This document shows, in pieces, positions 42,898-52,229 of a DNA stretch of 64,000 nt. A program made the position numbers and the translations under genes. Under the pieces are notes generated by a model. That model was not told where the DNA came from. It worked only from the letters and a program-made list of their open reading frames with translations, and made no database searches. Every line of letters begins with the position of its first letter. The first letter of the stretch is position 1. Source of the stretch: Rhodospirillaceae bacterium (lineage in GTDB: Bacteria; Pseudomonadota; Alphaproteobacteria; GCA-2731375); assembly GCA_018701215.1 (NCBI GenBank), contig JABIWH010000033.1:1-64000 (forward strand), written 5' to 3'.

Positions 42898-45159
42898 TTA
42901 CCGGCGTGCCGCCTCGTGCGCGGCCAGGGCGGCCATGTTCACCAGATCACCCACCGAGGCGCCCATGGCGGCAATCTGCACCGGCTTGGACAGGCCCACC
43001 AGGATCGGCCCGATCACCGTGCCGCCGCCCAACTCCTGCAACAGTTTGGACGAGATATTGGCCGAATGCAGCGCCGGCATGACCAGGACATTGGCCGGAC
43101 CCGACAGGCGGGAGAAAGGATAAACCTCCTTCAAATCCGGGTTCAAGGCCACATCCGCCGACATCTCGCCGTCGTATTCAAAATCCGTGACCCGGCTGTC
43201 CATCAACGCCACCGCCTCGCGCACTCTATCGGCGGTGGGCCAGCCGGGATCGCCGAAGTTCGAATAGGACAGCATGGCAACGCGCGGCTCATGGCCCAGG
43301 CGGCGGGCGACTTCCGCGGTCTGCACCGCGATATCCGCCATCTCCACCGAGGACGGCAATTCATGCACCGTGGTATCGGCCACGAATACAGTCTGCCCCC
43401 GCGCCAACACCATGGACAGACCGAACACCCGCTTGCCCCGCTGGGCATCGATGACCCGGCGCACATCGTCATAGGCGGCGTTGTAGCTGCGCGTCACGCC
43501 GGTTACCATGGCATCGGCCTCGTCCAGCGCCAGCATGCAGGAGGCGTAGATATTGCGGTCCTGATTAACCAGGCGCTGGCAGTCGCGGTACAGATAGCCA
43601 TTGCGTTGCAAACGCTGGTACAGGAAATCGGCGTAGCGTTCATTGCTTTCCTGGCTCAGCGCGGCGTTGAGGATTTCCACGCCCTCGAGACTTTCAATGC
43701 CCAGGCGTTCCATGGTTTCCGAAATCCGCTCTTCGCGCCCGATCAGGACCGGTTTGCCATAGCCGGATTCATAAAAGCTCAGCGCGGCGCGGATCACCCG
43801 CTCCTCCTCGCCCTCGGCGAAGACCACACGTTTATGCTCGGCCCGGACCTGATCAAAGATCAACTGCAAGGTACCCGCCGTGGGATCGAGGCGGCGGCGC
43901 AGCTCCAGTGCATAGGCCGCCTCATCTTCGATCTCGCGCCGGGCCACGCCGGTGCGGATCGCGGCCTTGGCCACGGCCATGGGGATTTCCGTCATCAGGC
44001 GGGGATCAAACGGCGCGGGGATAATGTATTCGGGGCCATAGCGCATAGAGGCCTTGCCATAGGCCTGGGCCACCTCGTCGGGCACGTCCTGGCGGGCCAA
44101 TTCGGCCAGGGCTTCGGCCGCGGCGACCTTCATCTCGTCATTGATGGAAACCGCGCGCACATCCAAGGCGCCCCGAAAGATATAGGGAAAGCCCAGAACA
44201 TTGTTGACCTGGTTCGGATAGTCGGAGCGGCCGGTGGCCACGATGGCGTCACCGCGGACCTCGGCCACCTCTTCGGGCGTAACTTCCGGATCAGGGTTCG
44301 CCATGGCGAAGATGATCGGCTTGGGCGCCATGGAGGCGATCATTTCCTGCGGGAATGCACCACGGGCGGAGAGGCCAAAGACCGCATCGGCGCCGTCCAT
44401 GGCTTCGGCCAAACTGCGCATGGGCGTATCGACGGCATGGGCTGATTTCCATTGGTTCATGCCGTCTTCCCGGCCCTGATAGATCACGCCCCTGGTATCG
44501 CAGACGATGACGTTCTCGTTCGGTATGCCCATGGATTTGACCAGTTCGACGCAGGCAATGCCGGCGGAACCGGCGCCGTTCACCACCAGTTTGGTGTCGG
44601 CCATGGTGCGCCCGGTCAGATCCAGGGAATTAATCAACCCAGCGGCGGCGATAATCGCGGTGCCGTGCTGGTCATCGTGAAATACAGGGATATCCATCAT
44701 CTCGCGCAGGCGCTGTTCGATGATGAAGCAATCAGGGGCTCGGATGTCTTCCAGATTGATGCCGCCAAAGCCTTTGCCCAAAAACCGCACGCAGTTGATG
44801 AACTCGTCCACGTCCTCGGTATCAACCTCGATATCGATGGAATCCACATCGGCGAAGCGTTTGAACAACACCGCCTTGCCCTCCATCACCGGCTTGGCGC
44901 CCAGGGGTCCCAGATTGCCCAAGCCCAACACGGCGGTGCCGTTGGAGATGACGGCGACCAGATTACCCTTGGAGGTGTAGTCATAGGCCAGGTCGGGGTC
45001 TTCGGTGATGCGCAAACAGGGCGCGGCCACGCCGGGGGAATAGGCCAGGCTCAAGTCCCGTTGCGTCGCCATGGGTTTGGTTGGCGTAATAGACAATTTG
45101 CCCGGCCGGCCTTCGGAGTGAAAGCGTAGGGCTTCATCATTTTGATATGTGTTATCCAT
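42898..45159 (-). CDS. maeB: NADP-dependent malic enzyme with C-terminal phosphotransacetylase domain
   Basis: A 753-residue fusion. The malic-enzyme part (about 1-430) shows SLAYSPGVAAPC, HDDQHGTAIIAAAGL, the NAD(P) motif VNGAGSAGIACVEL and ANPDPEVTPEE, and decarboxylates malate to pyruvate. The C-terminal part (about 430-753) is a phosphate-acetyltransferase-like domain (VFAEGEEERVIRAA, GGGTVIGPILVGLSKPVQI) that in known MaeB proteins is regulatory (acetyl-CoA response) rather than catalytic. It links the TCA cycle to the acetyl-CoA and pyruvate pools used by the many CoA-ester genes here. Confidence 0.96.
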   Translation of the reverse strand: MDNTYQNDEALRFHSEGRPGKLSITPTKPMATQRDLSLAYSPGVAAPCLRITEDPDLAYDYTSKGNLVAVISNGTAVLGLGNLGPLGAKPVMEGKAVLFKRFADVDSIDIEVDTEDVDEFINCVRFLGKGFGGINLEDIRAPDCFIIEQRLREMMDIPVFHDDQHGTAIIAAAGLINSLDLTGRTMADTKLVVNGAGSAGIACVELVKSMGIPNENVIVCDTRGVIYQGREDGMNQWKSAHAVDTPMRSLAEAMDGADAVFGLSARGAFPQEMIASMAPKPIIFAMANPDPEVTPEEVAEVRGDAIVATGRSDYPNQVNNVLGFPYIFRGALDVRAVSINDEMKVAAAEALAELARQDVPDEVAQAYGKASMRYGPEYIIPAPFDPRLMTEIPMAVAKAAIRTGVARREIEDEAAYALELRRRLDPTAGTLQLIFDQVRAEHKRVVFAEGEEERVIRAALSFYESGYGKPVLIGREERISETMERLGIESLEGVEILNAALSQESNERYADFLYQRLQRNGYLYRDCQRLVNQDRNIYASCMLALDEADAMVTGVTRSYNAAYDDVRRVIDAQRGKRVFGLSMVLARGQTVFVADTTVHELPSSVEMADIAVQTAEVARRLGHEPRVAMLSYSNFGDPGWPTADRVREAVALMDSRVTDFEYDGEMSADVALNPDLKEVYPFSRLSGPANVLVMPALHSANISSKLLQELGGGTVIGPILVGLSKPVQIAAMGASVGDLVNMAALAAHEAARR

Positions 45160-45411
45160 TTTCTTCAGCCATTCCCTCGAGTTTTTTGCCGGCTAACCAG
45201 CCGCTCCGCCCAATACGTCTGGACGATACAGCATTTGCGGGTAGCTATCACAGCCCTTTCGGAGGCGCCATAATTTCCGGTCCCGGAGGCGTTACTCCAC
45301 GGCAGCAGGGAAAAAGCCTTCTCACGGCTTTGGCTTTTGACTACGGTCGCCGCGCGTTCAGGAAAAACCCTAAAAATCGTGGCTTCAGAGACCCCTCCGT
45401 GAGAAAGATGT

Positions 45412-46320
45412 ATGCGCAAGAGTAACGCCCCCGTATCACCACAAGTCGGCTATACCCTGTTGGTCACGACCTGGCTGTGTTGGGGTTTCAGCTATCCGGC
45501 GACCGCATTCGTGCTGGAAAGCATGGATGTGTGGAGCAGCCGGGTGGTGGTCATGACCGCCGCCGCCGCCGTCCTGCTGGTCCTGGGCCGCATGCAGGGT
45601 GCGTCATTGGCGGTGCCGCGCAGCCATTGGCGGGATCTGATCATCGCAGCGATCTGCAATATGGCGATTTTCCAGATTTGCATGACCTATGGCGTGCAAC
45701 TGCTCAGTGCGGGCAGGACTTCGGTCATCATCTATACCATGCCCCTATGGGCCGGAATTTTTGCCCACTTTCTTTTGGGCGAGCGCCTGACCAGGGCGCG
45801 GTTTTTGGCCATGGCTTTGGGCCTCGTGGGGCTGGTGGTGCTGATCTGGCAGGATCTGTCGCATTTGCGAAATGCCCCCTTGGGCGCGGGCCTGACCCTC
45901 TTTGCCGCGGTCTTTTTCGGTCTTGGCGTTGTTTGGATGAAACGGCGGCTCTGGCAAAACGACCCAACCATCCTAGCTGGTTGGCAACTATTGATCGGCG
46001 CCGTTCCGGTCACTCTGATCTGGAGCCTCGGTGATGCCACGCTGTCGCTTTCCAGCATCAGTAGGGAAAGCTGGTTGGCGATTGCCTATCTGATCATCAT
46101 CGCCAATGCCCTGGCCTATTTCTCCTGGTTCCGGGTGATTGCCGCCTTTCCGGCCACGGTCACCGGCATCGGCGCCATGGCCGTGCCCATCGTCGGCGTC
46201 ATGGCCAGCGCCTGGCTGCTGGACGAGAAACTGGGCTGGCGCGAATGGCTGGCCCTGGCCCTGATCATCAGCGCCCTGGCGACCAATCTCGCCTCGACCC
46301 TGCGCCGCGCTCCGGCTTAG
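45412..46320 (+). CDS. EamA/DMT-family permease
   Basis: A 302-residue inner-membrane protein with about ten helices and two EamA repeats (about 12-140 and 150-297). It begins YTLLVTTWLCWGFSYPATAFVLESM; the second repeat contains TGIGAMAVPIVGVMASAWLLDEKLGWREWLAL, the classic end-of-helix EKL motif. It probably exports a small metabolite or amino acid. It overlaps the next convergent gene by 4 bp. Substrate unknown. Confidence 0.9.
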   Translation: MRKSNAPVSPQVGYTLLVTTWLCWGFSYPATAFVLESMDVWSSRVVVMTAAAAVLLVLGRMQGASLAVPRSHWRDLIIAAICNMAIFQICMTYGVQLLSAGRTSVIIYTMPLWAGIFAHFLLGERLTRARFLAMALGLVGLVVLIWQDLSHLRNAPLGAGLTLFAAVFFGLGVVWMKRRLWQNDPTILAGWQLLIGAVPVTLIWSLGDATLSLSSISRESWLAIAYLIIIANALAYFSWFRVIAAFPATVTGIGAMAVPIVGVMASAWLLDEKLGWREWLALALIISALATNLASTLRRAPA

Positions 46321-46802
46321 CGCGGCTTTAGGTAATGCCGCTCGTCGCCAGTCCAGCCGACACCGGCAGGCACCGTGTAGTAGAACTCGATGCTCATCTC
46401 GCGGAACAACCATTTGCCGTTCACCTTGGTATAGCGGTCATCATAACGGCCTGAAACCAGATAGGAGACGCCAAAACGGCCGTAGCGCGCCTCCAGATAC
46501 GAGGTGCCGGTGCCTGTATCGCCGTCGACATTGATAATATGGCTGTGGATAAATTGTTTGATATAGAATCGCTCGCGCTCGCCCATGCCGCGAAAGCCCG
46601 CATCGATTGCCGTCCAGCCCTCGTAGCGCGCCAGATAGCCCAGCTCCACCACCGCATCCTCGGTACACAGATCGGCGATCTCGCCGTAGCGGCCATCATT
46701 GATGCAACTGTGATAGCTGTCCCGCAGGGCGCGGATTTCCTCTCTGTCCTCCAGCAGGATAAGACGTTTTTCAAGTGCGGCAATACGTTCGGCATCGGTC
46801 AT
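46317..46802 (-). CDS. SnoaL-like (NTF2-fold) protein
   Basis: A 161-residue protein with an N-terminal coiled coil (MTDAERIAALEKRLILLEDREEIRALRDSY) followed by the SnoaL_4-type alpha+beta barrel (about 30-155: CINDGRYGEIADLCTEDAVVELG, FIHSHIINVDGDTGTGTSYLEARYG, VSGRYDDRYTKVNGKWLFREM). Members are small polar-compound isomerases, dehydratases or non-catalytic. The gene stands alone and is convergent with the permease. Confidence 0.82.
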   Translation of the reverse strand: MTDAERIAALEKRLILLEDREEIRALRDSYHSCINDGRYGEIADLCTEDAVVELGYLARYEGWTAIDAGFRGMGERERFYIKQFIHSHIINVDGDTGTGTSYLEARYGRFGVSYLVSGRYDDRYTKVNGKWLFREMSIEFYYTVPAGVGWTGDERHYLKPR

Positions 46803-46961
46803 GGCAATAGACTCCAGATTGGCGCTTTCGTCGCGCGCGGTGGCGATAGTTTAGCAAACGGTCTGGTACCAGGCCTGGAAAAACCACGCCGGCTTTGCTA
46901 GCCTTCGCTGGTATAGGGTCCCGGCGGCGGCGGGCGGTTTTTTGAAATTTTCGGGTCATTC

Positions 46962-49661
46962 ATGAACAAGACTTCCACGGCGGCGACCGAGAAACTGACG
47001 CCCATGATGGAACAGTTCCTGGCGATCAAGGAACAGCATGCCGATTGCCTGCTGTTCTATCGCATGGGCGATTTCTATGAATTGTTCTTTGATGATGCGG
47101 TCGCCGCCGCCGCCGCCCTGGACATCACCCTGACCAAGCGGGGCAAACATCTGGGCGACGATATCCCCATGTGCGGCGTGCCCGTGCATGCCGCCGATAC
47201 CTATCTTTCGCGCCTGATCCGCAAGGGCTTTCGTGTTGCCGTATGCGAACAGACGGAGGATCCCGCCGAGGCTAAAAAACGCGGCGGCAAATCCGTCGTT
47301 CGGCGCGCCGTGGTCCGCCTGGTCACGCCGGGTACCCTGACCGAGGATGCCCTGCTCGATGCCCGAGCCAACAATTACCTCGCCGTCCTGGCCAAGGTGC
47401 GTGGCGCCCATGCCCTGGCCTGGCTGGATCTTTCCACCGGCGAATTCCTGACTTCGGAAATCGAGGAGCAGGCCATCGGCGCGGAGCTGGCCCGCCTGTC
47501 GCCCGGCGAATTGGTGCTTTCCGACGCCATGCTGGCGGAGATATCGGAGGCGGAGTGGCGCCACGACTGGGCCGAGCGGATCACGCCCTATGCGTCCGCG
47601 CGGTTCGACAGCGGTTCCGGTGAACGGCGCCTGACCGCCTTGTACAAAGTTGCCTCCCTGGATGCCTTTGGCGATTTTAGCCGGGCCGAGCTGGCGGCCT
47701 GCGGCGCCTTGGTGGAATATCTGGAAATGACCCAGGTCGGCCGCCTGCCCCGCCTGGACCCGCCCCGCCAGGTCTCGGGCCGGGAAACCATGGCGATCGA
47801 TCCCGCCACCCGGCGCAATCTGGAGCTGACCCGGACCCTGTCGGGCGAGGGACGCGGCAGTTTGCTGGCCACCATTGACCGCACGGTGACAGGTGCGGGC
47901 GCGCGGCTTTTGGCCCGCCACGTCGCAGCCCCCCTAATGGCGCCCAACGCCATCAACAGCCGCCTGGACATGGTGGACTATTTCATCGCCGCCGAGCGTC
48001 TGCGCCAGGATCTGCGCGCCACGCTTCGCCAATCCCCCGACATGGCCCGCGCCCTGGCCCGGTTGTCACTGGAGCGCGGCGGCCCGCGCGATCTGGCCGC
48101 CATTCGCGACGGCCTGGCGGCGGCCCATACCCTGGGTGGCCTGTTGGCGGCAGGGGAGCTGCCTCTGCCCCCCGACGGCATAACAGATGCGGCGCGGGAT
48201 CTGGGCCGGCACGACAATCTGGTGGACGAGCTGGCCAGGGCACTGGCGCCGGAACCGCCGATCACCAACCGCGACGGCGGTTTTATCGCGCCAGGCTACC
48301 GCGCCGATCTGGATGAATTACGGCAACTGCGCGATGCCTCGCGAAAATTGATCGTTGGCCTGGAAAGTAATTACCGCCAGCAAGCCGGCATCGATAATCT
48401 GAAGATCAAGCATAACCGGGTCCTGGGCTATTTCATCGAGGTCGCGGCCCGGCGCGCCGATGGCTTGATGACGGCGCCCTTGAACGAGACCTTCATGCAT
48501 CGCCAAACCATGGCCAACGTGGTGCGCTTCTCCACGGTGGAACTTGGTGATCTAGAGCGCCGCATCGCGGAAAGCGCCGACAAGGCCCTGGCCCTGGAAC
48601 TTGAACTTTTCTCGGACCTGTCCGGCAAGGTCGAGGCGGAGGCGGAAGCGGTCCGCCGCGCCGGCGAAGCCATGGCGGCCCTGGACGTGGCGGCGGCAAA
48701 TGGCGAAATGGCGGTCACGGGGCGCTACTGCCGCCCGGCGGTCGATGACAGCGGGGCCTTTGACATTCAAGGCGGCCGCCACCCGGTGGTCGAGACCGCC
48801 CTGGCGGCGCGCAACGAAGGTGCTTTCATTGCCAATGATTGCGATCTGGGCGCCACTGACGAAAATGGTGCAAGGATCTGGCTGGTCACCGGCCCCAACA
48901 TGGCGGGTAAGAGTACTTTTTTGAGGCAGAACGCCTTGATCGCCATATTGGCGCAGATGGGCAGTTATGTGCCCGCCGCCTCCGCTCATATGGGCGCGGT
49001 GGACCGGTTGTTCAGCCGGGTTGGGGCGGCGGATGATCTGGCGCGGGGACGGTCGACATTCATGGTCGAGATGGTGGAGGCCGCCGCGATCCTAAATCAG
49101 GCGACGCCGCGGTCGTTGGTTATTCTGGACGAGATCGGTCGGGGCACCGCGACCTATGACGGCCTGTCCATCGCCTGGGCGGCGGTGGAACATCTGCACG
49201 AGGTCAACCAATGCAGGGCGCTGTTCGCCACGCACTATCATGAGCTGACCGCGTTATCGGGCAAGCTGGACGGCCTGATCAACGTCACCATGCGGGTCAA
49301 GGAATGGCAGGGCGACGTGGTCTTTTTGCACGAGGTAGGGCCGGGCGCGGCCGACCGCAGCTATGGCATCCAGGTCGCCAAACTGGCCGGTTTGCCGCCA
49401 TCCGTCATTGGCCGGGCCGAGGTGGTGCTGGCGGGCCTGGAGGACGGCGAGGCGTTGGGGCGCGAGGGCGCGGCCCGTTTAGCCGATGACCTGCCGCTAT
49501 TCGCGGCCGTCCGGCCCACATCGGGAAATAGCGGCGGCGGTATGGAGCCATCGGCGGTCGAGAAGACTTTGTCGGATATTCTTCCCGATAGCCTCAGCCC
49601 TCGCGAGGCGCTGGATTTAATCTATAAACTGAAGGCGGAAGCCGAGCAGGATAAGGAGTAA
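46962..49661 (+). CDS. mutS: DNA mismatch repair protein MutS
   Basis: An 899-residue mismatch sensor. Seen: the mismatch-binding F-x-E in RMGDFYELFFDDA (about 28-40), core and lever domains with HMLHR-like TFMHRQTMANVVRFSTVEL, then the ATPase domain with Walker A GPNMAGKSTFLRQ (about 645-657), RVGAADDLARGRSTFMVEM, Walker B LVILDEIGRGTATYDG and the His switch FATHYHEL. The C-terminus has the helical dimer/tetramer tail LSPREALDLIYKLKAEAEQ. Length is normal. A TcuA-like gene begins 5 bp later. Confidence 0.98.
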   Translation: MNKTSTAATEKLTPMMEQFLAIKEQHADCLLFYRMGDFYELFFDDAVAAAAALDITLTKRGKHLGDDIPMCGVPVHAADTYLSRLIRKGFRVAVCEQTEDPAEAKKRGGKSVVRRAVVRLVTPGTLTEDALLDARANNYLAVLAKVRGAHALAWLDLSTGEFLTSEIEEQAIGAELARLSPGELVLSDAMLAEISEAEWRHDWAERITPYASARFDSGSGERRLTALYKVASLDAFGDFSRAELAACGALVEYLEMTQVGRLPRLDPPRQVSGRETMAIDPATRRNLELTRTLSGEGRGSLLATIDRTVTGAGARLLARHVAAPLMAPNAINSRLDMVDYFIAAERLRQDLRATLRQSPDMARALARLSLERGGPRDLAAIRDGLAAAHTLGGLLAAGELPLPPDGITDAARDLGRHDNLVDELARALAPEPPITNRDGGFIAPGYRADLDELRQLRDASRKLIVGLESNYRQQAGIDNLKIKHNRVLGYFIEVAARRADGLMTAPLNETFMHRQTMANVVRFSTVELGDLERRIAESADKALALELELFSDLSGKVEAEAEAVRRAGEAMAALDVAAANGEMAVTGRYCRPAVDDSGAFDIQGGRHPVVETALAARNEGAFIANDCDLGATDENGARIWLVTGPNMAGKSTFLRQNALIAILAQMGSYVPAASAHMGAVDRLFSRVGAADDLARGRSTFMVEMVEAAAILNQATPRSLVILDEIGRGTATYDGLSIAWAAVEHLHEVNQCRALFATHYHELTALSGKLDGLINVTMRVKEWQGDVVFLHEVGPGAADRSYGIQVAKLAGLPPSVIGRAEVVLAGLEDGEALGREGAARLADDLPLFAAVRPTSGNSGGGMEPSAVEKTLSDILPDSLSPREALDLIYKLKAEAEQDKE

Positions 49662-49666
49662 GCGGA

Positions 49667-51154
49667 ATGTCGAGTTATGATGTGGTCGTGGTCGGCGCGG
49701 GAAACGCGGCGCTATCGGCGGCCATGGCGGCGCGGGAAAATGGCGCCTCGGTGCTGATCCTGGAAAAAGCGGCGGAAGAAGAAAAAGGCGGCAACTCCTA
49801 TTTCACCGCCGGTGGTTTCCGTTTTTGCCATAGCGGCATCGAAGATGCTGCGGCGGATGTCCTGACGGATCTGTCCGATGCCGAGCGTGAACAGATCGTC
49901 CTGCCCGTGCATGACCGCAACACATTTTACGACGCCTTGATGAAGGTAACCCATCATCAATCCGACGAGGACATGGCCTGGCGGCTGATCGACGGCTCGC
50001 GGCCAGCCATGGTCTGGCTGAAAAGCCACCGCATCCGCTTTATCCCCATGTTCGGCCGGCAATCGTTCAAGGTTGAAGGCAAGCATCACTTTTATGGTGG
50101 CGTGAACATAGAAGCGGTCGGCGGCGGCGCCGGTCTGGTCGAAATGGAACTGGCCGAGGCGCTGCGCATGGGCTGCGAGATCCGTTATTCATCCGGCGCC
50201 ACCCGGTTGCTCCAGAACCAGCAGCGGCGCATCACGGGCCTCGAGGTACGCGGCGCGGACGGCTATGAGGAAATCGAGGCCAAGGCCGTCGTCCTGGCCT
50301 GTGGCGGCTTTGAATCCAACCCCGAAATGCGCGTGCGCTATCTGGGGCCCGGCTGGGATCTGTGCCGGGTGCGGGGCACACGCCACAACATGGGTGACGG
50401 CATCCGCATGGCCATGGATATCGGCGCGCGGCCCTATGGCAACTGGTCGGGCTGTCATTCGGTGGGTTGGGATATCTCGGCGCCCCCTTATGGCGATTAC
50501 GAGGTGCTGGATAACTTCCAGAAGCATTCCTATCCCTGGGGCATCATGGTCAACCTCAATGGCGAGCGCTTCGTCGACGAAGGCGAGGACCTGCGCAACC
50601 TGACTTATGTGAAATTCGGCCGCGAGATCATGAGCCAGCCGTTCCGCACGGCGGTGCAGATTTTCGATCAGAAAACCATTCCATTGCTGCGCGACGAATA
50701 CCGCATCAAGCAGGTGACCAAGTATACCGCCAACTCCATGGAAGAGCTGGCTGGGGAGTTGGAAATCAATCCCCAGGCGCTGGCCGGCACCGTTGCCGCG
50801 TTCAACGCGGCCTGTCAGCCGGGCGAGAACAATCCATCCATCCTCGACGGCGTGACCACCGAGGGCCTGGCCATCAACAAAACCAACTGGGCCCTGCCCA
50901 TCAACGAGCCGCCGTTCGAGGCCTACGTGACCACGACGGGTATCTCCTTCACCTTCGGCGGCCTGCGCATCGACGATGTGGGCGCGGTTCAGGATCTCTC
51001 CGACCGGTCAATCCCGGGCTTGTTCGCGGCGGGCGAACTGGTCGGCGGGCTGTTTTTCGAGAATTATCCAGGCGGCTCCGGCCTTATGGCCGGCACGGTA
51101 TTCGGCAAGCGGGCCGGTGAAGGCGCCGCCGAATACGTGAACGGCGGCGCCTAG
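49667..51154 (+). CDS. FAD-dependent tricarballylate dehydrogenase/fumarate-reductase-like flavoprotein
   Basis: A 495-residue flavoprotein related to TcuA and soluble fumarate reductases. Seen: FAD motif VVVGAGNAALSAAMAARENGA (6-26), the flavin-contact segment EEEKGGNSYFTAGGFRF, RGTRHNMGDGIRMA, and the C-terminal GGLRIDDVGAV...GLFAAGELVGGLFFENYPGGSGL (broken by motif here). TcuA oxidises tricarballylate to cis-aconitate with the TcuB electron-transfer protein, which is not seen nearby. The start has GGAG 8 nt upstream. Sharing a transcript with mutS is unusual. Confidence 0.85.
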   Translation: MSSYDVVVVGAGNAALSAAMAARENGASVLILEKAAEEEKGGNSYFTAGGFRFCHSGIEDAAADVLTDLSDAEREQIVLPVHDRNTFYDALMKVTHHQSDEDMAWRLIDGSRPAMVWLKSHRIRFIPMFGRQSFKVEGKHHFYGGVNIEAVGGGAGLVEMELAEALRMGCEIRYSSGATRLLQNQQRRITGLEVRGADGYEEIEAKAVVLACGGFESNPEMRVRYLGPGWDLCRVRGTRHNMGDGIRMAMDIGARPYGNWSGCHSVGWDISAPPYGDYEVLDNFQKHSYPWGIMVNLNGERFVDEGEDLRNLTYVKFGREIMSQPFRTAVQIFDQKTIPLLRDEYRIKQVTKYTANSMEELAGELEINPQALAGTVAAFNAACQPGENNPSILDGVTTEGLAINKTNWALPINEPPFEAYVTTTGISFTFGGLRIDDVGAVQDLSDRSIPGLFAAGELVGGLFFENYPGGSGLMAGTVFGKRAGEGAAEYVNGGA

Positions 51155-51205
51155 AGCAACGTGCATCAGATTGATTCGACTTTATGCTGTTTGATCTAAG
51201 CCGGA

Positions 51206-52102
51206 TCACGCCGCGGCCCGGGATTTCTCGGCTTCTTCTTGCAGCCAGTCCTTGATGGCTTTGAACAGCGGGTCCGAGGTTTTCGAGCCTGGATAAACCA
51301 GCTGGATCGGATAGTGCGAGCGCCGTTTGCTATCAAACGGACGCACCAGTTGCCCGCTGGCCAATTCATCCTGGATCAGGGCTTCTATGCCGATGGCCAC
51401 GCCCAATCCCTCGATCGCCGCGTGCAGGGCAAGATTGGTGCTTTCAAACTTCAGGCCACTGTTGGCGTCAACCTCGCTTTCATTGGCGAAATCCAGCCAT
51501 TGTTTCCAATCGTTCACGCGCGGGGCGGCATGCAGCAAGGTTTGCCCCGCCAAGTCCCCTGTCGCAAGAATGGTTTCGGCCAAGGCCGGCGCGCAAACGG
51601 GGAAGGTATCGACGTCCATGAGTTTTTCCACCATCAAACCGTCCCGCGTGGCTCTATCGCCCTGAACCTGAATGGTCAGGTCGTAGTGGCCGCTGGCGAA
51701 CTCGGCCACATTGAGTGACGTCGTCAGGCGAATATCGATATTGGGATACTGATCGTACAACGCGCTCCAACGGGGAATGAGCCATCGTATGGCAAACGTC
51801 GGATAAGCGCAGATCGATATGGGTGAGTTTTGATCAAATTCACGAATACGCCGAGAGGCATCCGCCAATTGCCCAAGCGGCCCTTTGATTTCCGCCAAAT
51901 AGTCCCGCCCGAGGGCCGTCAGGTGCACTTGTTTGTGGCCGCGCTCAAAAAATTTCTTGCCGATAAACTCTTCTAAACTGCGAATTTGCCGGCTGATGGC
52001 ACCAGGCGTGAGATTCAATTCGTTTGCCGCGCCTAGGAAACTCGCATGCCGTCCAGCGGCCTCAAATGCCTTGAGGGCGGACAGGGAAGGTATGTGGCGC
52101 AT
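51206..52102 (-). CDS. LysR-family transcriptional regulator (GcvA-like)
   Basis: A 298-residue regulator. The N-terminal winged helix-turn-helix is LKAFEAAGRHASFLGAANELNLTPGAISRQIRSLEE (9-44), followed by a periplasmic-binding-protein-like effector domain (about 90-292) with FAIRWLIPRW typical of the GcvA subgroup. It is divergent from an acyl-CoA dehydrogenase gene whose start is 127 bp away, the usual geometry for a LysR regulator and its target. The effector is unknown. Confidence 0.92.
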   Translation of the reverse strand: MRHIPSLSALKAFEAAGRHASFLGAANELNLTPGAISRQIRSLEEFIGKKFFERGHKQVHLTALGRDYLAEIKGPLGQLADASRRIREFDQNSPISICAYPTFAIRWLIPRWSALYDQYPNIDIRLTTSLNVAEFASGHYDLTIQVQGDRATRDGLMVEKLMDVDTFPVCAPALAETILATGDLAGQTLLHAAPRVNDWKQWLDFANESEVDANSGLKFESTNLALHAAIEGLGVAIGIEALIQDELASGQLVRPFDSKRRSHYPIQLVYPGSKTSDPLFKAIKDWLQEEAEKSRAAA

Positions 52103-52118
52103 GTGTCAGGCTCAATCT

Positions 52119-52135
52119 TGAGTGAGAAAAACTCA
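52119..52135. promoter_or_regulatory. Candidate LysR operator dyad
   Basis: TGAGT-gagaaaa-ACTCA is a perfect 5-bp dyad in the 127-bp gap between the LysR gene and the acyl-CoA dehydrogenase gene. Its spacing is not the strict T-N11-A of most LysR boxes, so the assignment is tentative and rests on position and symmetry. Confidence 0.35.
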
Positions 52136-52229
52136 TCCCTACTGTGTCAAATTTTCGTTTGCCGGGCAAGAAATTCATCTCCATGTTGCGGTAATCAACA
52201 AATCCGCAATGCCGAGAAGGAGCTCCGTA

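Noticed and set aside
42874..44445. 523-codon open frame on the plus strand
   Set aside because: Antisense shadow of maeB; His/Gly-rich low-information translation and no ribosome site.
45290..45340. Possible hairpin AAAGCC-TTCTCAC-GGCTTT before the DMT permease gene
   Set aside because: Only a 6-bp stem with no T-run in a usable position; likely chance.
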